From assembly GCA_945865925.1 (NCBI GenBank), contig CAMBFG010000003.1, positions 183,727-247,726 on the forward strand: a stretch of DNA of 64,000 nt, given 5' to 3'. Both the position numbers and the translations under genes were made by a program. The notes beneath the pieces were generated by a model, which saw only the letters and a list, made by a program, of their open reading frames with translations, ran no database searches and had not been told where the DNA came from. Each line of letters starts with the position of its first letter. Position 1 is the first letter of the stretch. Shown one piece after another: positions 34,669 through 42,567 of this stretch. The DNA comes from Dehalococcoides mccartyi (GTDB lineage Bacteria; Chloroflexota; Dehalococcoidia; UBA2979).

Positions 34669-35616
34669 CTACGCCTCGAGGTCGCGGTCGCCCTCGGCCT
34701 GCGAGGCGTTCGCGAACGCCTGCTCGGCGGCGCTGGCGAGGGCGCTCGCGTCAGCGGGCAACTCGAGGGCGGCAGCGGCGTCCTGCTCCTCGGCACTCGG
34801 CTCGATCTCCAGGTCGGTGTCGGCGACGACCTCGGCGAGCGCGTTGGCGATCGCCTGCTCGTCCAGACCGAGTTGAGCGCCGATCTCGGAGAGCGGCAGG
34901 TCGATCTCTTCAGGGAGCGGGGGCAGCTGGCCTGTGCGCTCCAGGCCGAAGTGCTGGAGGAAGCGCTGCGTGGTGCGGAACAGCGTCGGGCGGCCGGGGC
35001 CGTTCGCGTAACCGGCGGGCTCGATCAGCCCGCGCGCGCGCAGGGTCTGCACCGCGCCGTCACTGCTGACGCCACGGACGCCATCGATCTGCCCGCGCGT
35101 GACCGGCTGCTTGTACGCGATGATCGCGAGGGTCTCCAGTGCCGCCGTCGACAGTCGCCGGCTCAGTTCGAGGCCGAGGAAGCGTTCGACGGGTGCGGCG
35201 GCCTCGGGCGCGGAGACCAGCAGCACGCCCTCCGGCCCGCGCTGCAGTCGTACGCCGCGCATGCTGTCGCGCAGCGCGTCACCGAGTTCGTCCAGCGCAC
35301 GCATCACGCGCTGCGGCGAGACATCGAGGGCGCGCGCGAGGTAGGCCTCGTCCACAGGGTGATCGGCGACGAACAGCAGCGCCTCCAGCAGCAGCGGGAG
35401 CTGGGTCAGGTCTTCGAACGCCTCAGGTGCGCCCGGCGCAATCGTCTCGTCCACCGGTGGGTCGGCCAGCACTTCCGGCGTCGGGACCTCGGGGGCGCCG
35501 AGGGCGACCGGCTCGTCCGTCGCCGGGTCGGCGTCGAAGGGGCGTGGCGGGGTCATCGCGCGTGGCGGTACGGGCGGCGCGCCGTCTCGTGCTTCAGGCC
35601 CCGTCTCGTCCGTCAT
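34669..35616 (-). CDS. scpB: Segregation and condensation protein B
   Basis: ScpB dimers bind the kleisin ScpA in the SMC condensin complex. The family core is clear from about residue 75: LLEALLFVADHPV, RLSTAALETLAIIAYKQPVTRGQIDGVRGVSSDGAVQTLRARGLIEPAG and GRPTLFRTTQRFLQHFGL. The 315-residue protein has an acidic, Pro/Ala-rich N-terminal extension of about 70 residues and an acidic C-terminal tail of about 80, both likely disordered. No scpA is adjacent. The start overlaps the upstream AmaP-like gene by 23 nt. Confidence 0.92.
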   Translation of the reverse strand: MTDETGPEARDGAPPVPPRAMTPPRPFDADPATDEPVALGAPEVPTPEVLADPPVDETIAPGAPEAFEDLTQLPLLLEALLFVADHPVDEAYLARALDVSPQRVMRALDELGDALRDSMRGVRLQRGPEGVLLVSAPEAAAPVERFLGLELSRRLSTAALETLAIIAYKQPVTRGQIDGVRGVSSDGAVQTLRARGLIEPAGYANGPGRPTLFRTTQRFLQHFGLERTGQLPPLPEEIDLPLSEIGAQLGLDEQAIANALAEVVADTDLEIEPSAEEQDAAAALELPADASALASAAEQAFANASQAEGDRDLEA

Positions 35617-36295
35617 GTGTCCGTCCCAACCGCAAATCGAGTTCCTGGTACCGCACGTCCACCGCTGGCCGCGCCGCGAGGCGCGCGCCGAGCTCGCCCT
35701 GCACGATCTCCACCACCACCCGGTCGACGGCCGCGACGGTGTCGTCGACGCGGGCCTGTGGGCGAAGGTCGGCCCGCACCGTCACCCGGAGGCCGCGCCA
35801 GTGCAGGTTCTGCACCCGGACGGCGGCGTCCGCGAGTGTGGCGTCGTCGAGGAGCGCGTCACGCAGCGTGGCGGCCACCTCGTCGACCGCCATCCTCGCA
35901 CGCCCGCCCGCGAGCCGCACCGGGCGGCGCTCCGCCGTCTCCCGCCCCCATGCGGCGATCAGCACGAGCGCACCTGCTGTCACACAGAGCACCGTGGCGA
36001 GCGTCCGGCCGCGGGCGGTGTCGTGGCTCGCCAGCCACTCCGCGGCGCCCCCGACGGCCCGGACCGCCTCGCTGGAGGCGCCCCACACGAGCCCGGTCAG
36101 ACCGGCCATCAGCGCGACGAAGACGAGCGCGGTGCGGTAGCCGTGGTGCGGCAGCGTCCGAGGTGCGGCACGGGGCGGTCGAACGTCCACGCGAGGGAGA
36201 ACGACGGCGGGGACATCGACGCTCGCCGCAGGCGGGACGGGCCGGCGGGCGAAGCGGAAATGCGCGTGGGTGGAGTGAGGGTGGCGGGCGGCCAT
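35594..36295 (-). CDS. Two-span membrane protein, AmaP/Asp23-like
   Basis: The 233-residue product has two hydrophobic segments (about residues 55-75 and 98-117). A soluble C-terminal domain follows: VQNLHWRGLRVTVRADLRPQARVDDTVAAVDRVVVEIVQGELG. Membrane topology and this VxVxADLxP pattern resemble AmaP, which anchors the Asp23 alkaline-shock protein to the Firmicute membrane. Similarity is moderate, and another Asp23-fold protein is possible. GAGGA precedes the ATG at 36295; a longer frame upstream is unlikely. It shares an operon with scpB. Confidence 0.55.
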   Translation of the reverse strand: MAARHPHSTHAHFRFARRPVPPAASVDVPAVVLPRVDVRPPRAAPRTLPHHGYRTALVFVALMAGLTGLVWGASSEAVRAVGGAAEWLASHDTARGRTLATVLCVTAGALVLIAAWGRETAERRPVRLAGGRARMAVDEVAATLRDALLDDATLADAAVRVQNLHWRGLRVTVRADLRPQARVDDTVAAVDRVVVEIVQGELGARLAARPAVDVRYQELDLRLGRTHDGRDGA

Positions 36296-36417
36296 GGCGA
36301 GTCCTCGCAGGCACGCCCGAGGCACCGAGGTGACTCGTGGCGGCCGGACTCCCGCCCGATGACCCGGCGCGTGCCCCACGCTGGTGTGCGTGCGGGGAAC
36401 TCGCCTCGCTCACATCG

Positions 36418-36423
36418 TACGAT
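36418..36423 (+). promoter_or_regulatory. -10 element TACGAT for a leaderless transcript
   Basis: TACGAT ends 7 nt before the ATG at 36431, and no ribosome binding site is visible between them. RNA would start at or next to the start codon. Confidence 0.6.
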
Positions 36424-36430
36424 CCCCGGC

Positions 36431-37198
36431 ATGATCGTGGACATCCATACCCATCTCTTTCCGCCGCGCTTCATTGCGGAGCGTGTCAGTCTCGCCGCCT
36501 CGGACGAGGCGTTCGGGGAGATGTACGCCGACCCGAAGGCGAAGATGGCGACCGCGGAGGACCTGCTCGCCTCGATGGAGCGTGCGCGGGTGGACGTCTC
36601 GGTCGCCTGCGGGTTCTGGTGGCGCGACCCGGCGCTGGCCGCCGAGCACGCCGCCTACCTCGTGGACGTCGCACGCGCCTCGAGCGGCCGCATCCTCGCC
36701 TTCGTCCCGACACGCGAGGCCATGGAGGGTGCCGCCGGCATCGGCGAGGTGCGCGAACGGACACCGGAGGGCGTCCCCGCCTCGACACTCCCGGTGCTGC
36801 TGCACAGCACCGAGGAGACGGGCCACGCCTATGCCGGCAAAGAGGGCGGGCTGACACCGGGTGCCCTCGGGCGGCTGCTGGAGGCGCGGCCAGAGGCGCG
36901 CATCATCGCTGCGCACTGGGGCGGCGGTTTCCCGTTTGCGGCGGTGGTACCGGAGGTCCGGTCACGACTCGCCGGGCGGGTGCTGTTCGACAGCGCGGCG
37001 TCGGCCTACCTGTACGCGCCAGATATCTTCCGCCTGGTCATCGACATCACCGGCCTCGACAGCGTCGCGTGGGGCTCGGACTTCCCGCTGCGGCCGCAGA
37101 CCGTCGACCGCGCGTACGTCGAGGCGGCCCTACCGGACGAGGTCGAGCGAGCGGCCGTACTCGGTGGGAACGCCGCGCGCTTCCTCGGGCTGGGGTAG
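36431..37198 (+). CDS. Amidohydrolase-2 family protein
   Basis: This 255-residue protein is a TIM-barrel metal-dependent hydrolase or decarboxylase. The first metal motif is MIVDIHTHLFPP at the N-terminus. IIAAHWGGGFPF (near residue 158) gives another metal His, and SVAWGSDFPLRP (near 208) supplies the catalytic Asp. FDSAASAYLY between them is typical of the ACMSD-like group. Substrate unknown. The long frame upstream runs through the AmaP-like gene in antisense and is not coding. Confidence 0.85.
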   Translation: MIVDIHTHLFPPRFIAERVSLAASDEAFGEMYADPKAKMATAEDLLASMERARVDVSVACGFWWRDPALAAEHAAYLVDVARASSGRILAFVPTREAMEGAAGIGEVRERTPEGVPASTLPVLLHSTEETGHAYAGKEGGLTPGALGRLLEARPEARIIAAHWGGGFPFAAVVPEVRSRLAGRVLFDSAASAYLYAPDIFRLVIDITGLDSVAWGSDFPLRPQTVDRAYVEAALPDEVERAAVLGGNAARFLGLG

Positions 37199-37205
37199 TC
37201 GAGGG

Positions 37206-38369
37206 CTACGGGTAGACGAGGTTGCGGTCGATCAGCGCACGCGCGATCACGACGCGCTGCACCTCGGAGGTGCCTTCCACGATCATCAACTGGCGTGCAT
37301 CGCGGTAGTGACGCTCCAGCGGGTGGTCCATCATGTAACCCTGACCGCCGAGGATCTGGAGTGCGCTCGAAGCCACGCGGTTGCCGGTCTCGGTGGCGAA
37401 GGCCTTGGCGATCGCGAGCATGTGCCCATGCTCCGGGCCGTAGCGGCCCTGGTCGATCATCCATGAGCCCTGGTAGACGAGCTGGCGTGCCGCCTCGATC
37501 TCGATCGCCATGTCGGCGAACTTCATCTGGATCGCCTGCAGGTCCGTCAGCGGTCCGCCGAACGCGCGCCGCTCCCGCGCGAAGTTGAGCGCGTAGGTGA
37601 GGCAGCCCTCGGCGAGGCCGAGGCCACGCGCGCCGACGACGGGTCGCAGCGACATCAGCGTCGTCAGCGGGCCCTTCATCCCCAGACCTTCGGTGCCACC
37701 CACCAGACGGTCCTTGGACACGCGGACGTTGTCGAACGTCAGCACGCCCGTCGGCACACCGCGCACGCCCATCTTGCGGTCGACGGAGGTCACCTCGAAG
37801 CCGGGCATCGAGGTGTCGACGAGGAAGGCGTTGAGCGAGCGCGGGTCGGGCGGGTTCGTCTTCGCGAACACGACGACCTGGTCGGCGATCGGGCCGCCGG
37901 AGATGAAGCACTTCTGCCCGGTGATCACGTAGTCGTCGCCGTCACGCACCGCGCGCGTCTGCAGGTTCGCGACATCCGATCCCGCGTCCGGTTCGGTCAG
38001 GCAGAACGCCGCCTTCTTCTCGCCTCGTGCGACGGGTCCGATGTAGGACGCCTGCTGCTCCGGTGTCCCGAAGAACTTCACCGTGTGCGTGGAGAGCGAG
38101 GAGAGCAGCAGCATCAGCCCGGCGGAGCAGTCGTACTTCGACATCTCCTCCACCGCGAGGGTCAGCGCCAGCGTGCCCGCCTCGGCGCCGCCCACCGCCT
38201 TCGGCAGCGTGATGCCGAGGAGTTCGGCCTGCTTGAACGCCTGGAAGTAGTCCTCCGGGTAGACGCCCGTCTCGTCCACCTCAGCCGCCCGAGGCGCCAC
38301 GACCTCCTGCGCGATCCGCCGCGCAGTCTGCTGGATGAGCCGGTGCTCCTCGGTCAGGTCAAAGTCCAC
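37206..38369 (-). CDS. Acyl-CoA dehydrogenase
   Basis: The 387-residue protein has the standard short/medium-chain acyl-CoA dehydrogenase form: FDLTEEHRLIQQTARRIAQE, FCLTEPDAGSDVANLQTRAVRDGDDYVITGQKCFISGG, AFATETGNRVASSALQILGGQGY, and a C-terminal VEGTSEVQRVVIARALI containing the catalytic Glu region. It is closer to the BcdA/Acd type than the dehydrogenase at 29295. The start is GTG. It is convergent with the amidohydrolase gene, 8 nt apart, and probably belongs with fatty-acid or branched-chain degradation. Confidence 0.92.
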   Translation of the reverse strand: MDFDLTEEHRLIQQTARRIAQEVVAPRAAEVDETGVYPEDYFQAFKQAELLGITLPKAVGGAEAGTLALTLAVEEMSKYDCSAGLMLLLSSLSTHTVKFFGTPEQQASYIGPVARGEKKAAFCLTEPDAGSDVANLQTRAVRDGDDYVITGQKCFISGGPIADQVVVFAKTNPPDPRSLNAFLVDTSMPGFEVTSVDRKMGVRGVPTGVLTFDNVRVSKDRLVGGTEGLGMKGPLTTLMSLRPVVGARGLGLAEGCLTYALNFARERRAFGGPLTDLQAIQMKFADMAIEIEAARQLVYQGSWMIDQGRYGPEHGHMLAIAKAFATETGNRVASSALQILGGQGYMMDHPLERHYRDARQLMIVEGTSEVQRVVIARALIDRNLVYP

Positions 38370-38411
38370 GGGCGTCTCCCTCGATGCGGTCAGTGGGCAT
38401 CGCCCGACAAC

Positions 38412-38570
38412 CTACGGGATCGAGCGTGCGGGTGTCGTGGTCACGGTCGGTGTGGCGGTGAATGAGTCCGGGACGGCCGGTGGCGTGCCCGCGACGCAGT
38501 AGAGGGCGAGCGTCAGGATGACGAACGCTCCGAGGAGCAGGTACTTACGGTCCTGCTTGTTGATGCCCAC
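38412..38570 (-). CDS. 52-residue membrane peptide
   Basis: A GTG at 38570 opens a 52-codon frame two bases after the stop of the lipoprotein gene upstream. The product begins MGINKQDRKYLLLGAFVILTL and has one hydrophobic segment (residues 10-27) with a Cys at residue 25, followed by a Pro/Thr-rich tail. It could be a small membrane protein or a lipoprotein-like peptide. The tight coupling supports translation; I recognise no family. Confidence 0.5.
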   Translation of the reverse strand: MGINKQDRKYLLLGAFVILTLALYCVAGTPPAVPDSFTATPTVTTTPARSIP

Positions 38571-38572
38571 GG

Positions 38573-39727
38573 CTACCGCCTCGATGTCGCGGGGACGGGT
38601 GTGGGGGCGCGCGGGGGAGTGAGGGGGTCGAACGGGCGGTTGCTCGCGGTTTCCCAGGCCTCCCAGGCCTCCTTCGCCTGGTCGTGCGCGTCGCGCAGGC
38701 CGAGGCTGCCCAGCAGGTCGAACGGCGGTGACTGCGCGAACGCGGGGTCGCGCCCGGCGTACCAGACGAGGAAGGGCGAGGCGAAGGCGTCGGCATCCTC
38801 GATCAGGCGCTGGAGATAGCGGCGCTGCTCCGGTGGTGTCGAAGAGTTGAGGTTGTCGCGGCCCGCTCCCGAGGCGAAACCGGCCGAGAGGAACGCGACG
38901 GGTAACTTCGTCTGCTTCGTGATGTCGCTGTAGTAGCCGGGGGGCACTTTCCGCGCGACCTCGTACACGAACGAGGGATACGTCGTGATCCCGAACAGGT
39001 CGATCTTGCCGTTGTAGGCCTCGAGCAGTTGCCAGCGAGGCGGGTGTGGCGGCAAGTCGGGGAGGATGCCGAGCAGCTCTTCGTACTGGAAACCGGGGAA
39101 GACGATCGTTTCCGGCGACGCGGCCTTCACCGCGTCGTACGCCTCCCGGTATGCCTCGATGAACGCACGGTAGCCGTCCGGGTTCCGCTCGAACGTCGTG
39201 TTCACCTCGAGGCCCAGCGCGAGGTACGCGGGCTTCGCCGTGCGCGCGACGAAGACGGCGTCCGCCACGAACGCCTTGCGCAGGTCGCTGTCCGCGAGGG
39301 TCTTGCCGGTGTACTTCTGCGGCAGCCCCTGCAGGCGACCTCGTGCCGCCGGGTCGAACGGGTCGATCGCGATTGCGAGGGTGAGGCCGCGTTCGATCGC
39401 CGCCTGGCGCGCGCGCAGGGTCTGGTCACGCAGCGCGTCCGAGGGCTTCGCGCCCGGCACGAAGTCGCTCCACGCGACGGCGCGCTGCACGAGGATCACC
39501 TCGCCGTAGTTGGAGGCGAGGTCGAAGGTGGCGGTGTACGCCTCGGGCGTGAGGGCAGACGGGGTGTCCGTGAACCCCAGCATGAACGCGCGTGGCGCAC
39601 CCGCCTCCGGGCGCTCCCGTCGAGGCACCTCGGCGGTGTCGCGCTCCGTGCGGCACCCCACGAGGAGCGCCGCGAGGCATCCGAGGAGCAGGGCAAGGTG
39701 CAGCTTCCGGTGCGCTGTGCGATTCAT
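38573..39727 (-). CDS. Lipoprotein with TIM-barrel glycoside-hydrolase-like fold
   Basis: The 384-residue product has a signal peptide with a lipobox, LLVGC (Cys 25), so it is exported and lipid-anchored. The mature part looks like a (beta/alpha)8 hydrolase: FMLGFTDTPSALT, YGEVILVQRAVAWSDFVPG, LAIAIDPFDP, LALGLEVNTTFERNPDG (candidate acid Glu), FPGFQYEELLG, DLFGITTYPSF and PFLVWYAGRDP. The pattern recalls GH53-type arabinogalactanases, though no clear family match can be made. ATG 39727 is supported by a -10 six bases upstream. Confidence 0.7.
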   Translation of the reverse strand: MNRTAHRKLHLALLLGCLAALLVGCRTERDTAEVPRRERPEAGAPRAFMLGFTDTPSALTPEAYTATFDLASNYGEVILVQRAVAWSDFVPGAKPSDALRDQTLRARQAAIERGLTLAIAIDPFDPAARGRLQGLPQKYTGKTLADSDLRKAFVADAVFVARTAKPAYLALGLEVNTTFERNPDGYRAFIEAYREAYDAVKAASPETIVFPGFQYEELLGILPDLPPHPPRWQLLEAYNGKIDLFGITTYPSFVYEVARKVPPGYYSDITKQTKLPVAFLSAGFASGAGRDNLNSSTPPEQRRYLQRLIEDADAFASPFLVWYAGRDPAFAQSPPFDLLGSLGLRDAHDQAKEAWEAWETASNRPFDPLTPPRAPTPVPATSRR

Positions 39728-39733
39728 CTGCCC

Positions 39734-39739
39734 ATCGTA
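39734..39739 (-). promoter_or_regulatory. -10 element TACGAT, leaderless, for the lipoprotein gene
   Basis: On the minus strand TACGAT is followed by six bases and then the ATG at 39727. No ribosome binding site intervenes. Confidence 0.55.
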
Positions 39740-39893
39740 GGCGGGCCGCCTCGAAGCCTCACCCGGACCTCGATTCGACCGCGGATGGCGGGGAGCCGAG
39801 GCCAGATCAGGGGATTCCCCGAGGCGCAGATGTCGAGGCCGGTCGAGGATCGTCCTGACCAGCACCCTGCTGCGGCGCCGGACGAGGACACAC

Positions 39894-40109
39894 GTGACGA
39901 CCGACGACCTGCTTCACGCACTCACCCAGGTCACCTCGACCTCGGATGCCCGAGCCCTCGTATCCCGCGCCATGCGCGTGACGGGTGCGCCGAACCACCG
40001 GCCGCTGCAACTCACCGAGCTTGTGCAGATGTGCGAAGCCCTCGGTGTCGAGGGTGGCTCGATCCAGCGCCTCGCCGAGAACATCGCGATGGCCGCCCTG
40101 CGCGACTAG
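39894..40109 (+). CDS. Small unknown protein
   Basis: A 71-residue frame with a GTG start preceded by GAGGA. The product (MTTDDLLHALTQVTSTSDAR at the start, LQLTELVQMCEALGVEGGSIQRLAENIAMAALRD at the end) is helical, soluble and compositionally like a real protein. No family recognised. It stands alone between a minus-strand lipoprotein and a minus-strand unknown gene. Confidence 0.55.
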   Translation: MTTDDLLHALTQVTSTSDARALVSRAMRVTGAPNHRPLQLTELVQMCEALGVEGGSIQRLAENIAMAALRD

Positions 40110-40188
40110 CCCGGCGACCAGGTCTCGGGCCTCCACGATCACGCTGACACGAAGTTCGATGCCCTCGCGTCGCGAGGGCTGCGTCTTG

Positions 40189-40638
40189 CTATGCGTCTTC
40201 GTCGGCGTAGAGCGTGGCGCGGGCGACGTCACCCCACGAGAAGAGCGCGGCGGCGAATCGGACCGGCTCGCCGCCTTCGTTGAGCGTCGGGAGCGACAGG
40301 CCCTCAAGGAAGGCGGCGAGCCGGTCGGGGATACCCCCGTCGGCGTAGAGATCGACGGGGCGGAACACCCCGAACGAGGTCGAAGCCAGCGGCCGACCAC
40401 CCGGGTGGGCACAGGCGAGCGCGAGCGCGCACTGGTCGATGCTGTGCGGTCGGCGCATCTCGCCAGCCCGCATCCGCACCCACTCGACGACCACCTCGGA
40501 CAGCGCTTCCATCTCGCGATCGAGAATGGGCGCCACGAGGATCCACTCGTGCTTGCTGAGACCCACACCCTCGCGGATGGAGGCTTCGATGCGCTGTCGG
40601 AGGGGAGTGGTCGGTGGGCGTCGCCAGGATCCGAGCAT
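40189..40638 (-). CDS. Hypothetical protein
   Basis: A 149-residue frame with natural composition. It opens MLGSWRRPPTTPLRQRIEAS and carries HEWILVAPILDREMEALSEVVVEWVRMRAGE in the middle and FGVFRPVDLYADGGIPDRLAAFLEGL towards the end. No signal peptide, membrane segment or known motif is visible. The opposite strand also has an open frame here, but it is Arg-rich in the way antisense shadows are. GGAAGG lies upstream of the ATG. Confidence 0.55.
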   Translation of the reverse strand: MLGSWRRPPTTPLRQRIEASIREGVGLSKHEWILVAPILDREMEALSEVVVEWVRMRAGEMRRPHSIDQCALALACAHPGGRPLASTSFGVFRPVDLYADGGIPDRLAAFLEGLSLPTLNEGGEPVRFAAALFSWGDVARATLYADEDA

Positions 40639-40807
40639 CGCTTACCACCTTCCCACGCCGCCTCGGCGCAGAGGGCCCTACGGGGAAACCCTCACGCCGA
40701 CTATCGGCACGGAAGGCGGCCTCCTCACCCTTACGAAGGTGTGACCCGCAGATGTCGGCGGGCCTGGCCGACACCCTCCTCCGAAGGCGCCTGCCGAGGG
40801 CCGTCGA

Positions 40808-40813
40808 TAGACT
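40808..40813 (+). promoter_or_regulatory. -10 element TAGACT, leaderless, for the metallopeptidase gene
   Basis: TAGACT is followed by six bases and the ATG at 40820. The surrounding context, GATAGACTCGG, nearly repeats that at 3123-3133 and at 41221-41231. Confidence 0.6.
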
Positions 40814-40819
40814 CGGTGG

Positions 40820-41179
40820 ATGGACCGTGACCGCTTCCGCCGCCTCGTCCGCCGCGCCATGCTGGCGCTGCCCCCAGAGTTCACCTCGCAGATGGACAAC
40901 GTGCAGGTGATCGTGCGCCGGGAGCCCTCGGCTGCTGACCTCGCCAGCGGCGAGATCGGACCGGATGGCGACCTCTTTGGCCTTTACACCGGGATCCCGC
41001 TGACCGAGCGGCAGTCGTACGGAAACACCCTCCCGGACCGCATTCTGATCTTTCAGGGGCCCCATGAGCGCGCGTTCGCCGCCGGGGACATCGCTGCCGA
41101 GGTCCAGCGCACCGTCCACCACGAGGTCGCCCACCACTTTGGCATCACGGACGAGCGGCTGGACGCCCTCGGCCGTTAG
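40820..41179 (+). CDS. Minimal zincin metallopeptidase family protein
   Basis: This 119-residue protein belongs to the small metallopeptidase family typified by DUF1025-type zincins. The active-site helix is VHHEVAHHFGITDERLDALG near the C-terminus, an HExxH with a downstream acidic residue. LFGLYTGIPLTERQSYGNTLPDRILIFQGP in the middle is characteristic. No signal peptide; cytosolic. Biological role unknown. A TiaS-like gene with its own TAGACT motif follows 79 nt later. Confidence 0.85.
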   Translation: MDRDRFRRLVRRAMLALPPEFTSQMDNVQVIVRREPSAADLASGEIGPDGDLFGLYTGIPLTERQSYGNTLPDRILIFQGPHERAFAAGDIAAEVQRTVHHEVAHHFGITDERLDALGR

Positions 41180-41258
41180 GGCCTCGGGGTCCGGGACGGG
41201 TGAGCCTGCCGGTCTGCCTCGTTAGACTCGGGCAGCCGAGGGCGAGAGAGGGTGTGTC

Positions 41259-42017
41259 GTGACCCAGGACGGATCGATCCGCGAACAGTTCATCATCGGT
41301 CTGGACGACACCGATGCGGAGGGGTCGCCCGGTACCGGCGACGTCGCGCGCGCGCTCGCGGTTCACGTGGAGGCCGAGGGCTGGGGCACCTCGCTCGGCG
41401 TCACGCGCCACGAGCTGATGCGTAACGACAAGATCAAGGACACGGGCCACAACTTCTGTTACGCCCTCGGCATCGACACGGACCGCTCCGTGCTCGACCT
41501 CGAGGACGACCTCGTCGCCTACCTGCGCAAGGCAGCCGCGAAGGGGAGCGACCCCGGCCTCGCGATCATGGGACGGCACGCCGACCTGCCGCACGTGCTC
41601 GCCTTCGGACGGCGCTGCCAGACTGAGATCATGCGACTCGACTGGGCCTTGACCTTCTCCAACGAGTCGAACGTCGCGCTCCGTGGTCTCGGCCGCGACC
41701 GTCGAGGCTCGATCGGTGCGCTCGCGGCGGCGGGCCTGCGTGCCGGTGGTGCCGACGGCCGGTTCATCGACCTGCGCGGCATCCGCGACCTCGAGGGCGT
41801 CGTCACCGCCGGCCAGATCCGCGAACGCACCGCCATCGACCTCGTCATCAGCGAGGCCGGCGAACCGATCGACCGCGATGACCGCATCGACACCTTCAAC
41901 TGGATCCGCCCGCGCCTCGAAGGCGGGAAGTCCGTGCTCCGCTGCTCCCAGTCCCCCGAGGATCGCAAACTGTGGCGCCCCCTCGATCGCAAGTGGGGCG
42001 AGGACGTGGACGGCTAG
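41259..42017 (+). CDS. TiaS-like protein (tRNA agmatinylcytidine synthetase N-domain relative)
   Basis: The 252-residue protein begins FIIGLDDTDAEGSPGTGDVARALA. This matches the ATP-binding start of archaeal TiaS (GIDDTDS type), which modifies the wobble C of tRNA-Ile2 with agmatine. Further shared-looking blocks are SLGVTRHELMRND and GLAIMGRHADLP. It lacks the C-terminal OB and zinc-ribbon domains of full TiaS, so tRNA modification cannot be assumed. Bacteria normally use TilS for this base; the substrate is unknown. A GAGAGAGG ribosome binding site precedes the GTG, with TAGACT at 41223-41228. Confidence 0.7.
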   Translation: MTQDGSIREQFIIGLDDTDAEGSPGTGDVARALAVHVEAEGWGTSLGVTRHELMRNDKIKDTGHNFCYALGIDTDRSVLDLEDDLVAYLRKAAAKGSDPGLAIMGRHADLPHVLAFGRRCQTEIMRLDWALTFSNESNVALRGLGRDRRGSIGALAAAGLRAGGADGRFIDLRGIRDLEGVVTAGQIRERTAIDLVISEAGEPIDRDDRIDTFNWIRPRLEGGKSVLRCSQSPEDRKLWRPLDRKWGEDVDG

Positions 42018-42019
42018 CC

Positions 42020-42565
42020 TCAGCCCACCTCCCGCAGCATTGCCTCCACCTCTCCCGGCGTTTGCAGCACGATCACCCTCGCCCTATGCGGGATCGAGGC
42101 GAGCGCCGCCGCGGTACTGCGCTGCGACCGCCGCCACGCCGTAATGCCCCACAGCAGCATCGAGTCCTTCGAGAAGAACGTCTGGCGGAGCGACTCGCGG
42201 TTGCCGTTCCAGAGTGGCGTGCCGCGAAACGCGCGTGGGATCATGCGCGTGGCGAGCCGCCAATAGACGACGTGGAACGGCAGGCGGAGCCAGATCGCGG
42301 TGTCCGCCTGCGGCAGGATCAGGTCGCGGACCGCGCCGTAGTTGCCATCACAGACCCAGCCGTTGGGCGAGGCATCGAGGGCCGCCTGCACCTGCGCGCG
42401 GAAGTCGTCGTCCGTGCGGTCTTCCCACTTCGGGCGGTAATGGACGATCGCATCGAGTTCGATGAACGGGATGCCGAGGCGTTCGCCAATCGCATGGCCG
42501 AGCGTGCTCTTCCCCGACCCGGAGTTGCCGTAGATCGCGATGCGCCGGCCAACCTCGTGTGGCAT
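42020..42565 (-). CDS. P-loop kinase, FlaR/adenylate-kinase-like
   Basis: This 181-residue protein has Walker A GNSGSGKSTLG and a small-kinase layout: GIPFIELDAIVHYRPKWEDRTDDDFRAQV, GWVCDGNYGAVRDLILPQADTAIWLRLPF, and the RNRESLRQ-like lid region. It resembles the FlaR DNA topology modulation or adenylate-kinase-like group, whose substrates are mostly unproven. The start at 42565 gives the P-loop 10 residues in. It lies 2 nt after the IMPase-family gene, so the pair is cotranscribed. Confidence 0.8.
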   Translation of the reverse strand: MPHEVGRRIAIYGNSGSGKSTLGHAIGERLGIPFIELDAIVHYRPKWEDRTDDDFRAQVQAALDASPNGWVCDGNYGAVRDLILPQADTAIWLRLPFHVVYWRLATRMIPRAFRGTPLWNGNRESLRQTFFSKDSMLLWGITAWRRSQRSTAAALASIPHRARVIVLQTPGEVEAMLREVG

Positions 42566-42567
42566 CG

